Source: Treponema sp. UBA4377
GTDB lineage: Bacteria > Spirochaetota > Spirochaetia > Treponematales > Treponemataceae
Assembly: GCA_002391235.1 (NCBI GenBank)
Contig: DGRX01000008.1
Span: 25,663-89,662 of the forward strand
Direction: 5' to 3'
Length of the DNA: 64,000 nucleotides
Positions 7,295 through 14,658 of this stretch are shown here, in pieces (within the stretch, counting starts at the first letter, position 1; the number at the start of each line of letters is the position of its first letter). The notes below the pieces were generated by a model. It was not told the DNA's origin, ran no database searches, and was given only the letters and a program-made list of their open reading frames with translations. The position numbers and the translations under genes are program-made.

Positions 7295-8695
7295 ATGATT
7301 CTTTCGGCCACGCTTTCTAAGCCCACGTCTCAGGTGGAAGCCATTCTCGGAAAAAAATACGAGCGGGTCAAAATTCGCTTTAAGGGCGGGCCTGTTTCGC
7401 CGTATTTCGCCGAATTTTTTACCCGAACGCAAAGCTTCCATAAAAATTTTTCGCAGGCGGAACTGGACGAATTTTTACAAAAGAACATCGGCCGCTCATT
7501 TAAAAACTGCGTTGAACGGACAGAAGAAAAGGAAATAACTTTTTTGGCCAACAAGCGCGGCGAAGTAAAACGGCTTGAAAAAGCGCTCGCAAAAACTGGC
7601 GGCAAGCCCAAAAGCGCGCAAACAGATTTCAAGCCCAAAAACGCCGCCGCCTTTGGCGAAAAAGCCGCGCTTTTCGGCGCCGCCGCAAGTGCCTTTAACG
7701 CCCACAAGGGCGCGTTGAACCGTTCCAAAAACTACATCATACAAGAAGGGACGGTGGTTCCCTTTTTGCAGGCGCTTGGCGTTATGACCGACGCTGGAAA
7801 AGTCGTCGCCGCAAAGTACGACAAGTTCCGGCAAGTCAACCGCTTTTTGGAGCTTTTGGACGACGTTTTGCCCGCCGTCCAGCAAGCGCGTTCGCAAGCC
7901 CAAAAATGCGCGAAAGACCAAAGCGACGGCGCGTTTGGCGCTGACAACAACTTGTCGCAATCCCAAGAAGGCGGGCGGCCAATGGAGCCCCTGCAAATCC
8001 TTGACTTTGGCTCCGGCAAGTCTTACTTGACCTTTGCCGTACAATACTTTTTGGAAAGCGTAAAAAAGATTCCCTGCCAAATAACCGGCGTGGACTTAAA
8101 GGAAGACGTGATAAAATCCTGCTCCGACTTGGCCGCCCGCCTTGCCGTCAAAAACATGAATTTTGTTTGCGGCGACATCGCCAAATACAGCGGAAAAAAT
8201 CCCGACATAGTGATCACGCTCCACGCCTGCGACGTTGCCACCGACTACGCGCTTGCCTTTGCGGTGGAACGCGGCGCCAAGGCTATTTTGTCGGTTCCCT
8301 GCTGCCAAAAGGAAGTCAACGCGCAGCTTGGTAAGTCGTCCAACGCGCTTTTCGCGCCGCTTTTAAGGCATGGAATTTTCCGCGAGCGATTTTCCGCGCT
8401 GATGACTGACGCGGTCCGCGCCCAGCTTTTGGAAGCGCGCGGCTACAAGGTTCAAGTTTTGGAATTCATCGACATGGAAGGAACGCCAAAGAATCTTATG
8501 ATTAGGGCGCTGTTGAAGGGCGGCGCGCGTCTTGGTCAGGAAGCGATTTCTGGCGCCGCGCCTTCTGGTAAAGAACCCGCTTTGGGTGGCGCCGCCGCAG
8601 CGCAGTCTTTGGCTTTTGAACAATCCGCGCGCGATTTGCTCAAGGCTTTTGGCGCAAGGCAAAAGCTCGCGGATTTGTTGGGCGGCGGCCTTTAA
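7295..8695 (+). CDS. Class I SAM-dependent methyltransferase with repeat-derived insertions
   Basis: A 466-residue protein. The SAM-binding motif I, LQILDFGSGKSYLTFAVQYF, lies near residue 235, followed by ITGVDLKEDVIKSC and ITLHACDVATDYAL and a PCCQKEVN motif typical of the Methyltransf_32-like family; the substrate is unknown, possibly RNA. Start at 7295 because TATATT ends 6 nt upstream and the conserved part starts soon after; in-frame sequence further upstream lies inside the promoter. Three Ala/Gln/Gly-rich stretches (about residues 105-135, 195-230 and 408-440) look inserted: their DNA (7600-7710, 7880-7985, 8515-8600) shares words such as CAAGCCCAAAA and GTCTTGGTCAGGAA with insertions in the helicase and the HD protein. 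Confidence 0.8.
   Translation: MILSATLSKPTSQVEAILGKKYERVKIRFKGGPVSPYFAEFFTRTQSFHKNFSQAELDEFLQKNIGRSFKNCVERTEEKEITFLANKRGEVKRLEKALAKTGGKPKSAQTDFKPKNAAAFGEKAALFGAAASAFNAHKGALNRSKNYIIQEGTVVPFLQALGVMTDAGKVVAAKYDKFRQVNRFLELLDDVLPAVQQARSQAQKCAKDQSDGAFGADNNLSQSQEGGRPMEPLQILDFGSGKSYLTFAVQYFLESVKKIPCQITGVDLKEDVIKSCSDLAARLAVKNMNFVCGDIAKYSGKNPDIVITLHACDVATDYALAFAVERGAKAILSVPCCQKEVNAQLGKSSNALFAPLLRHGIFRERFSALMTDAVRAQLLEARGYKVQVLEFIDMEGTPKNLMIRALLKGGARLGQEAISGAAPSGKEPALGGAAAAQSLAFEQSARDLLKAFGARQKLADLLGGGL
8520..8575. repeat. Copy of the in-frame GC-rich repeat family (methyltransferase C-terminus)
   Basis: GGCGGCGCGCG-TCTTGGTCAGGAAGCGATT-GGCGCCGCGCCTTCTGGT aligns block by block with 43761-43810 in the HD-protein gene (GGCGGCGCC-TCTTGG-AAGCGATTCC-GCCGCGCCTTTTGGTC). 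Translated as GGARLGQEAISGAAPSGKEP, it uses the same reading frame as the AAPLG peptides encoded by the other copies. Confidence 0.55.
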
Positions 8696-8706
8696 GGTCT
8701 TGCAAC

Positions 8707-9747
8707 TTAGTGCTCGTCGTCGGGGTCGTATTCCTTAGCGCTTTCGGACTCAATCGCCTCGCGGGTTGTCCTTGACTTTGCGCGGCCTTTTGCGGCGGAC
8801 TTTTTTGAACTAGACGCGGACGCGGCTTTTGATTTTCGCTCGGCGGCGCTTTTTGTCTTTGCCAAAGTTCCCGCGATAAACTGCGACTCGCTGTCGTAAA
8901 CTTTTACGTCCAGCTTGTTGTAAGGAATGTCGATTCCGGCCTCGTCAAAGACGCGCTTTATGGCGACAAAGGTTTGGTTTTTGGCGCTTAAAAAATCGTC
9001 TTTTTTAAACCAAACGGCGAGCGTCATGTTTATTCCGCTGTCGCCAAAGCCGTCAAACCAAACAAGCGGCGCGGGGTCCTGCAAGTCGCACTTGCAATAT
9101 TTGGGCGCCTTTGCCAAAGTGTCCAAGGCAGTCTGCATGTCGGTTTCGTATGAGACCGAAACTTTTACGTCCAAGCGGCGCTTTGTAAAGTAGCTTGTGT
9201 TCCGCAAAGTTGAATTGATGATTGTGGAATTTGGAATGCGAATCATTTGATTGTCCAATGTGTGAACCTTGACGCTGAGCAAGTCGATTGTGTCAACAAT
9301 GCCTGTTTCTCCCGCCACGTTGATAAGGTCGCCAATTTTAAGCGCCTTTTCCGCCACCATGAAAATTCCTGAAATTATGTTGCTGACGGAAGTTTGCGCC
9401 GCAAAGGCGATTGCGATTCCGGCCACTCCAGCCGCTCCCCAGATTGCGCTGAGCTTTATTCCGAACAAACTTAATATGAACATTATCAAGGCTACATAGA
9501 AGCAGTATTTTAAGAATTTTAGAATAAGTATTGAGCGCTGCGGCGAAAGTTTTTTTTCGGGAACGCGCTTGACGGCGCGGACGATGAGCTTGTAAATGAT
9601 TGTCATTGCCAAAAGAATCAGCAATATGCCAATCAACTTAAAAAAGTTGTCCCATGTCACAAATGATTTTGCCCAAGCCAAGAATGAAGCCAAGGCTTCG
9701 TTGAAGGCGCTTACGGCGTGTCCGCCGGCTTCAGTGATGTCGTCCAT
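8707..9747 (-). CDS. MscS-family mechanosensitive ion channel
   Basis: A 346-residue inner-membrane channel for osmotic emergency release. Hydrophobic segments at about 35-52 and 78-100 precede the pore-lining helix GAAGVAGIAIAFAAQTSVSNIISG (about 108-131), which has the Gly/Ala packing of MscS TM3. The beta domain follows (KIGDLINVAGETGIVDTIDLL, IRIPNSTIINSTLRN) and then the alpha/beta vestibule domain. The C-terminal 50 residues are an unusual Lys/Ser/Ala-rich tail ending in an acidic segment (KEYDPDDEH). RBS AGGAG precedes the ATG. Its 3' end converges on the methyltransferase gene with an 11-nt gap. Confidence 0.92.
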   Translation of the reverse strand: MDDITEAGGHAVSAFNEALASFLAWAKSFVTWDNFFKLIGILLILLAMTIIYKLIVRAVKRVPEKKLSPQRSILILKFLKYCFYVALIMFILSLFGIKLSAIWGAAGVAGIAIAFAAQTSVSNIISGIFMVAEKALKIGDLINVAGETGIVDTIDLLSVKVHTLDNQMIRIPNSTIINSTLRNTSYFTKRRLDVKVSVSYETDMQTALDTLAKAPKYCKCDLQDPAPLVWFDGFGDSGINMTLAVWFKKDDFLSAKNQTFVAIKRVFDEAGIDIPYNKLDVKVYDSESQFIAGTLAKTKSAAERKSKAASASSSKKSAAKGRAKSRTTREAIESESAKEYDPDDEH

Positions 9748-9792
9748 TGTTTTCTCCTAATAGATTTATTCTGCCGCTAAGTTTAGCGCAAT

Positions 9793-10422
9793 TCAATTCT
9801 TTTTGCAAAGGTCTTTGATTATGCATTCCCCGCATTTTGGGGAACGGGCTGTACAAACATAGCGGCCGTGCAAAATCAGCCAATGGTGGGCGTGTTCCAT
9901 ATATTTTTTCGGAATCCGTTCCACAAGGCTTTTTTCCACTTCAAGGGGCGTGGTCCCTTCCGCCAAGCCAATCTTTGGACAAATGCGCAAAAGGTGGGTG
10001 TCCACCGGCATGGTGGGCTTTTTAAAAATCACGTTGAGGACAACGTTGGCGGTTTTGCGGCCAACGCCTGGAAGGGATTCCAATTCCTCCCGGGTGTCAG
10101 GAACCTGGCCGCCAAAATCGTCAAGCAGCTTTTGGCTTAGGGCTATGACATGAGCCGCCTTTGTTCGGTAAAGGCCGATGGACTTTATGTAGTCCATAAG
10201 TTTTTCTTGTCCCAGCGCGAGCATTTTTTTTGGCGTGTCGGCGATTTTGTAAAGAGGCTCGGTGGCCTTGTTGACGCTTTTGTCCGTGGCCTGCGCGGAA
10301 AGGACAACGCTGACCAAAAGAGTGTAGGCGTTCTTCCATTTTAATTCAGACTGAGGATTGGGATTGGCTTTTTTAAAGCGCTCGAATGCTTTGCGGATTT
10401 CCGCTTGCGACAAAAGTTCCAT
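9793..10422 (-). CDS. nth: Endonuclease III (DNA glycosylase/AP lyase)
   Basis: A 209-residue base-excision repair enzyme for oxidised pyrimidines. Helix-hairpin-helix LPGVGRKTANVV has the catalytic Lys at 123; the catalytic Asp is D141 in VDTHLLR. The [4Fe-4S] ligands C190, C197, C200 and C206 give the exact C-x6-C-x2-C-x5-C pattern. Length is normal for Nth. The ATG lies 7 nt after TAGAGT (10430-10435, preceded by GCGC) and there is no Shine-Dalgarno sequence, so the message may be leaderless. Confidence 0.95.
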   Translation of the reverse strand: MELLSQAEIRKAFERFKKANPNPQSELKWKNAYTLLVSVVLSAQATDKSVNKATEPLYKIADTPKKMLALGQEKLMDYIKSIGLYRTKAAHVIALSQKLLDDFGGQVPDTREELESLPGVGRKTANVVLNVIFKKPTMPVDTHLLRICPKIGLAEGTTPLEVEKSLVERIPKKYMEHAHHWLILHGRYVCTARSPKCGECIIKDLCKKN

Positions 10423-10427
10423 TAAGA

Positions 10428-10470
10428 ATACTCTAGCGCGCTTTGCGCGCTTTTGCTACTGGTGATAGCG
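10428..10470. repeat. Short palindrome-rich intergenic stretch
   Basis: GCGCGC-TTT-GCGCGC and GCTACTGGTGATAGC lie next to each other between nth and a terminator. The word TTTTGCTACTGGTGATA resembles TTTTGCTAGTGGTAATA at 16319 and, inverted, part of the palindrome at 53090-53116. Confidence 0.4.
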
Positions 10471-10471
10471 C

Positions 10472-10505
10472 AAAAAAAAGCGGGGCGAACAGCCCCGCGC
10501 TTTTA
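10472..10505 (-). terminator. Rho-independent terminator of the exported-protein gene
   Basis: GCGGGGC-GAACA-GCCCCGC (10480-10498). Read on the minus strand the stem is followed by eight T. It lies 15 nt after the stop of the gene at 10520-11329. Confidence 0.85.
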
Positions 10506-10519
10506 GACTTGAATAATTT

Positions 10520-11329
10520 TTACTCCAAGTCGGTAAGGGTGACGCAAATGTCGTCGTTTTTGTTTTGGAAGGCAAAGCCGTAATCTTTTTTTCCGTTGAC
10601 CGCGAATCCAAAATAATAGAATTCGTTAATGTCGTATTGCTCCATTTCCAAAACGCCCTTGCTTTTTCCTTTGACGACATTCACATAAGAAACTATTGAT
10701 CCAAGGGGAATCCACTTCAATTCCTTTTTGTGGTAGCCGAAGACTTTCATTGAAATAGCCTGCGCGCTCGTTCTGTTTATGACTGAAATGTTTTCGTCGG
10801 AGTCGTCGGGAATCTCCGATTCGGCCAAAACATAAGAGTGCGGCTCGTTGAGGACGGGCTTTGGCGTCATGTCAAGGCCGTCTTCAGGGCGGCGGACTTC
10901 AAGCAAAAGCGGCGCGTTGGCCACCTTGCCTCGACTTTTTGTGGGGTTGAACAAGTAATTGTTGCCAGCCTCTTTTTCTGACGGAACAATTGCGAAGTAT
11001 CTCATTTTTCCAAGGGAAGGATATTTGTTTCCCACATCTGTTCTGTCGGCAAAGGCGCGAAGGTTGGCCTTTCCCAAACTGTCCCATTGTTTTGTGGCCG
11101 CCGAGTGGACAAAAACTTCAAAGGTGATGTTTCTGTATTCCGTGTAGTTTATGACCCTGATTTTTGAAATGCCTTTTCCCTTTAAGTCCGTGGCGTCAAA
11201 GACAAAGGCGTTTTTGCTCGGCCCGTCAGGCATTTCGTAATTTGTGTCGATTTTAACGACGGCCTTTTGGGCGGCCGCGCTAAAAAGAATTCCAAAGGAA
11301 AGAATGAATGTTGAAATGATTTTTTTCAT
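10520..11329 (-). CDS. Exported protein of unknown function, predicted target of the adjacent two-component system
   Basis: A 269-residue protein starting at 11329: AAGGAG lies 8 nt upstream and MKKIISTFILSFGILFSAAAQ is a good signal peptide; the longer open frame upstream runs through the regulatory region. The mature part is beta-rich (two similar-looking halves of strands such as ISKIRVINYTEYRNITFEVFV and ISVINRTSAQAISMKVFGY), suggesting two beta-sandwich modules, which is inference. A GGAG-N5-CTCCTAA dyad at 11381-11397 is shared with the histidine kinase promoter and the lipoprotein promoter at 14574, so the protein is probably part of that regulon. Confidence 0.75.
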   Translation of the reverse strand: MKKIISTFILSFGILFSAAAQKAVVKIDTNYEMPDGPSKNAFVFDATDLKGKGISKIRVINYTEYRNITFEVFVHSAATKQWDSLGKANLRAFADRTDVGNKYPSLGKMRYFAIVPSEKEAGNNYLFNPTKSRGKVANAPLLLEVRRPEDGLDMTPKPVLNEPHSYVLAESEIPDDSDENISVINRTSAQAISMKVFGYHKKELKWIPLGSIVSYVNVVKGKSKGVLEMEQYDINEFYYFGFAVNGKKDYGFAFQNKNDDICVTLTDLE

Positions 11330-11380
11330 AGAACGCTCCTTATTAGGGAACATTTTACAAAAAACGCCGCCGTCATAAAA

Positions 11381-11397
11381 GGGAGAAAAACTCCTAA
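11381..11397. promoter_or_regulatory. Dyad box A: candidate response-regulator operator
   Basis: GGGAG-AAAAA-CTCCTAA, 51 nt upstream of the start at 11329. The same GGAG-N5-CTCCTAA dyad occurs at 13972-13988 and 14574-14590, always upstream of a minus-strand start and followed (plus strand) by a CCGCGC or GCCGCGC. An A/T-rich hexamer (TTTTAT) that could act as -10 directly abuts it on the minus strand. Confidence 0.6.
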
Positions 11398-11427
11398 TTT
11401 TCCGCGCAAGCGCGGCCTGCGTTTTTT

Positions 11428-12039
11428 TCAACCAAACGCGGCTTCAAGTTCGGCGCGGCTTTTGACGCAAAGCTTGTCGTAAATGTAGCTTACGTAATTT
11501 TCCACTGTGTGTTGGCTTACAAAAAGTTCGGCGGCAATTTCTTCGTTGCTTTTTTGCTGCAAGAGTTTTTCCAAAATGCGCTTTTCCTGCCGCGTCAAAA
11601 GCGGGGAGACTTTTTCTATCTTTTCCAAGGAGCCGCGCGCCTTTCCCTCAAAATATTCCTTGCCCGAAAGAACCGTTTCAAGGCAGCGGACCAATTCCTC
11701 TTCGCTGGCCACCTTGCTGATGTAGCCCTTTACGCCGGCGGACGCGGCTTGCATTATGTAACCGGCTGTGTCATACATTGAATACATTACGCATTTTACG
11801 CTTGGAAAATCGCGCGCGATTTGAGAGGCCAGCGCGATTCCGCTTTCGTTTAAAAGCTGGACGTCAACGATTACGATTTGCGGAAGCTCATTGCGGCCGC
11901 CGGCGTCTTTTAGGGCTTTTAGGCACTCTTGGCTTTCGGAAAAGGTTTTTGGAACGCGCCAGTCGGTGTTCTCTTCCAAATAATCCTTCACGCCCTTTTG
12001 CATCATTTTGTGGTCGTCCACAATGTAAAGCGTCTTCAT
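11428..12039 (-). CDS. NarL/FixJ-family response regulator
   Basis: A 203-residue transcription factor. Receiver domain residues 1-120: acidic pair DDH at 8-10, phospho-acceptor D59 in IVIVDVQ, conserved S/T in MYSMYD and K in YISKVAS. LuxR-type helix-turn-helix at about 140-203: LTRQEKRILEKLLQQKSNEE and LFVSQHTVENYVSYIYDKL. The gene follows the histidine kinase with a 3-nt gap and its RBS (GGAG) lies inside the kinase stop region, so it is the cognate regulator. The dyad box upstream of the operon and of both flanking exported-protein genes is its likely binding site. Confidence 0.93.
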   Translation of the reverse strand: MKTLYIVDDHKMMQKGVKDYLEENTDWRVPKTFSESQECLKALKDAGGRNELPQIVIVDVQLLNESGIALASQIARDFPSVKCVMYSMYDTAGYIMQAASAGVKGYISKVASEEELVRCLETVLSGKEYFEGKARGSLEKIEKVSPLLTRQEKRILEKLLQQKSNEEIAAELFVSQHTVENYVSYIYDKLCVKSRAELEAAFG

Positions 12040-12042
12040 TTT

Positions 12043-13935
12043 TTAAATCTCCACGCTGAGCTTGATTTGCATTCCGTCGTCTGGGGCGGAACGGAAGCTT
12101 ATCGCCGCGCCGATTGTCTTGGCGCGTTCCTGCATTTGCCTAAGGCCAAAATGCGTCCGCCAGTTGGCGCCGGACCTGGCCTTGTCCAAGTCGCAGCCGC
12201 GGCCGTTGTCTATTATAAAAAGCGTAAGAACTTTTTTGTCCTGCTGGCTTTCCGTCCGCGCCAAAATTTGCGCCTCGGTCGCGTAGGAATGTTTTTCGAT
12301 GTTGGCGAACGCCTCTTGGACGATTCTTACAAGGCATTGGCACTTTTCCTTTTCCACAAGAATTTCTTCAAGGCCTTGCGCCGCGTTAAGCGAGCATTTG
12401 ATTTTTGACTTGGCCTCAAACTGCTCGCCCAGGGATTTTAGAATCGAAAGCAAATTTATTTTTCCGGGATTGGGCGACGGAAGCGAAAATTCCGCAGGCT
12501 CCAGGCCGTAGCAAATGTTCCGCATCTTTACTATGCAGTCCGTGATTTTTTCGGACAAGTCCTTTTGCTTTTGCTCTTGCCCTTCTTGGACTTTTAGCAT
12601 TTCCGCCTCAATGCGAATCGCTCGGATGTCCTGCACGATTGAGTCGTGGATGTCGCGGGAAATTTTTCCCCGCTCCTCCTCTTGGATTTGAAAGGCGATT
12701 CTTCTTTGCCAAGAAACGGAAAAGCGGCCTTTTAAGAATTCGTAGAACAAGAGCAGCAAAAGCAAAATGACAAACACAAGGCCCGCGCAAATTCTTATAA
12801 GCCAAGCCGTCGCGGAGTCGCCGCCCATGCGCGCAAAATTGAAAAGCCCCTTTGAGGCCTGCGCGACATTGATTCCGTCGTAAAGCCATTTTGTCTTTTT
12901 GTCCGCGTCGCGAATTAAAAGGCCGCCCTTTGTTCCTTTTATTGGAAGCGGGTCGCTTGTGTTAAAGGAATATGTGACGGCGTAAATTTCTTTTAGCGCT
13001 TCCGGGATAAAAAAGCGAAGTCCGTTTTGGTCGTCTTTGATTTCAAAAACAAGCGAATAGTCCCAGGTCCATTTTTCAGACGGAAGGCCTTTGTCTTTAA
13101 ATGAGCCTTTCATCAAGATTGCGTAAAGGCTTTCGTTGGCCTCGGCGAATGTCGTCTCGGTCCAAATCATTCCAATGTTCATTGCGTTTTCTTTGTCGCG
13201 CTCGCGTATTGTCACGGCGCTTTCTTTTAAGGCTTTTCCGTTCTTGTCGCGGCGGAACAAATATTTTTCAAGCGGAACGATCGAAACCTTGCCTGTTTGG
13301 TTCAAAAAGCCTTCGGCCCTGCCGCTTTCCAAAAGCCATTCAAGCGCCTCGGCCCCGTAGACAAAGGCGCCGTCGTCTTTTTGGAGCGCGAAAATCGGAT
13401 TTGCTCCCGGATCCGCGAATGTGTAAAGCGCGTTCAAAAAAACGTCGTAGTCGGGACGCGCGGGGCTTTGAATGTAAGCCGTCCAAAGGTCTTGAAAAAG
13501 CCAGCCCTCCAAAGCGCTGTGCCGCCAAACGCCGGCCGCCGAATATTTTTGTTCGCCGTCCATTTGCGCGGTGTGAAGGCCTTCATGCAAAAATAGGTTT
13601 CCGCTTCCGTGGGCTTTGTAGTCTCCGCAGTGAACCATAAAGTAAAGCTTTTGCGTTTTTGGCCAAAAATGCATTCCGTAAACAAAGCGCGCTCTTGTGT
13701 CGGGGAACGGCTCGAACAGGACGCGCGTTTCGCCGCTGGATTTTTCAAAAGAGTACAAGCGGTTCTTTCCGTCGGCAGCGCTTGCCGCGCTCACAAAAAT
13801 CCACTGGCCGTCGTCGGATTGCGTCCATTCGTAAACAGCTTGGGTCTCGCTTAAAATTTCTTGCGGCAAGCTTTGAGGTGTCGCCTTTGCCGCCAAAAAA
13901 AATACGGCGGCGAAAAAAAGAAAATGCCTTTTCAT
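12043..13935 (-). CDS. Membrane sensor histidine kinase (NarX/DegS-like, HisKA_3)
   Basis: A 630-residue sensor kinase. A signal peptide (MKRHFLFFAAVFFLAAKATP) is followed by a large periplasmic domain to about residue 370, one transmembrane helix (LIRICAGLVFVILLLLLLFY, about 376-396), HisKA_3 dimerisation with EERGKISRDIHDSIVQDIRA (His near 428) and a C-terminal HATPase with N-box IVQEAFANIEKHSY and G1 IIDNGRGCDL. The periplasmic part may be a beta-propeller-like sensor (repeated WIFVSAASAADGKNRLYSF strands), which is inference. Start: the ATG at 13935 gives the best signal peptide and lies 7 nt after TATGAT; an ATG at 13947 is possible. A second TATAAT (13966-13971) abuts dyad box B. Confidence 0.88.
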   Translation of the reverse strand: MKRHFLFFAAVFFLAAKATPQSLPQEILSETQAVYEWTQSDDGQWIFVSAASAADGKNRLYSFEKSSGETRVLFEPFPDTRARFVYGMHFWPKTQKLYFMVHCGDYKAHGSGNLFLHEGLHTAQMDGEQKYSAAGVWRHSALEGWLFQDLWTAYIQSPARPDYDVFLNALYTFADPGANPIFALQKDDGAFVYGAEALEWLLESGRAEGFLNQTGKVSIVPLEKYLFRRDKNGKALKESAVTIRERDKENAMNIGMIWTETTFAEANESLYAILMKGSFKDKGLPSEKWTWDYSLVFEIKDDQNGLRFFIPEALKEIYAVTYSFNTSDPLPIKGTKGGLLIRDADKKTKWLYDGINVAQASKGLFNFARMGGDSATAWLIRICAGLVFVILLLLLLFYEFLKGRFSVSWQRRIAFQIQEEERGKISRDIHDSIVQDIRAIRIEAEMLKVQEGQEQKQKDLSEKITDCIVKMRNICYGLEPAEFSLPSPNPGKINLLSILKSLGEQFEAKSKIKCSLNAAQGLEEILVEKEKCQCLVRIVQEAFANIEKHSYATEAQILARTESQQDKKVLTLFIIDNGRGCDLDKARSGANWRTHFGLRQMQERAKTIGAAISFRSAPDDGMQIKLSVEI

Positions 13936-13965
13936 CGCCGCCATCATAGCGCAAATCGCCGATAA

Positions 13966-13988
13966 ATTATAGGGAGTTTGTCTCCTAA
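13966..13988. promoter_or_regulatory. Dyad box B with abutting -10, two-component operon
   Basis: GGGAG-TTTGT-CTCCTAA at 13972-13988; on the minus strand it is immediately followed by TATAAT (13966-13971) with no recognisable -35, as expected for an activator-dependent promoter. It suggests autoregulation of the kinase-regulator operon. Confidence 0.6.
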
Positions 13989-14042
13989 ATGGCCGCGCTT
14001 TTTTAAGGTCATTATATTGTTTTGTCCAAAGAATTTGTTGTT

Positions 14043-14513
14043 CTAATAAACAAAGACACCTGATTTTTTTTCAGTCCAATGCTGGATGGATTTTCCAACA
14101 GTGAATACTAAAGCTGACATCGCCTCGCTTGCGGACTGAATTGTAAAAGAGTCATTTGTTTTTCCGTTGGAAACATTTTCCAGTTTTCCTACAACTTTGT
14201 AAGAGGTTCCGCTCTTTTTGTCTTCAAATGTATAAGTGTTTCCGCTTACGGTTTTTGTAAGAGTGACAAATGTTCCATCATATAAGTCCCCGCCTTTTCC
14301 TGATTCTGTTGTCGACAAAATAGCTACATCTGAATTGTTCGGGCTTCGTATCATTGCGCTATATAAAGTGCCTGAAGTTTCGCCGTAATCCACGAAAAAA
14401 TAATGCATAGTATAGCTTGAGCCGCCGTTTCCAGCTGCATTAGAGCAACTGGCAATTAGGCACGTGAACAATAATACGCTGAACATCATTGTTAACTTCG
14501 AAAAAAATTTCAT
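14043..14513 (-). CDS. Lipoprotein of unknown function, predicted regulon member
   Basis: A 156-residue protein with a lipoprotein signal peptide: MKFFSKLTMMFSVLLFTCLIASC, lipobox LIASC with the acylated Cys near residue 23, then a Gly/Ser/Asn linker. The rest is a small beta-rich domain (YTMHYFFVDYGETSGTLY, DGTFVTLTKTVSGNTYTFED). I recognise no family. RBS GGAGG precedes the ATG. Dyad box C lies 60 nt upstream, linking it to the neighbouring two-component system; the protein may report or modulate envelope status, which is inference. Confidence 0.78.
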   Translation of the reverse strand: MKFFSKLTMMFSVLLFTCLIASCSNAAGNGGSSYTMHYFFVDYGETSGTLYSAMIRSPNNSDVAILSTTESGKGGDLYDGTFVTLTKTVSGNTYTFEDKKSGTSYKVVGKLENVSNGKTNDSFTIQSASEAMSALVFTVGKSIQHWTEKKSGVFVY

Positions 14514-14573
14514 AGAATCCTCCGTAGGTCTTTGTTTTGTGTGGATTGTATGAAAAATGGAGCGTTTGTAAAA

Positions 14574-14590
14574 TGGAGTTTGACTCCTAA
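14574..14590. promoter_or_regulatory. Dyad box C: candidate response-regulator operator
   Basis: TGGAG-TTTGA-CTCCTAA, 60 nt upstream of the lipoprotein ATG. It matches boxes A and B in both half-sites, the spacing and the flanking TAA; only the 5-nt centre differs. Confidence 0.6.
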
Positions 14591-14601
14591 TTTTTACCGC
14601 G

Positions 14602-14635
14602 CAAAAAAAAGCGGGGCAGCTGCCCCGCTTTTTGG
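14602..14635 (-). terminator. Rho-independent terminator of metK
   Basis: GCGGGGCAGC/TGCCCCGC (14611-14628), followed on the minus strand by eight T. It has the same GCGGGGC stem as the terminator at 10480. Confidence 0.85.
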
Positions 14636-14658
14636 CCTTTCAACCGATTGACTTGTTC

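Noticed and set aside
5484..7300. parS site or replication origin near parAB
   Set aside because: No TGTTTCACGTGAAACA-like sequence, no DnaA-box cluster and no dnaA/dnaN/gidA genes were found.
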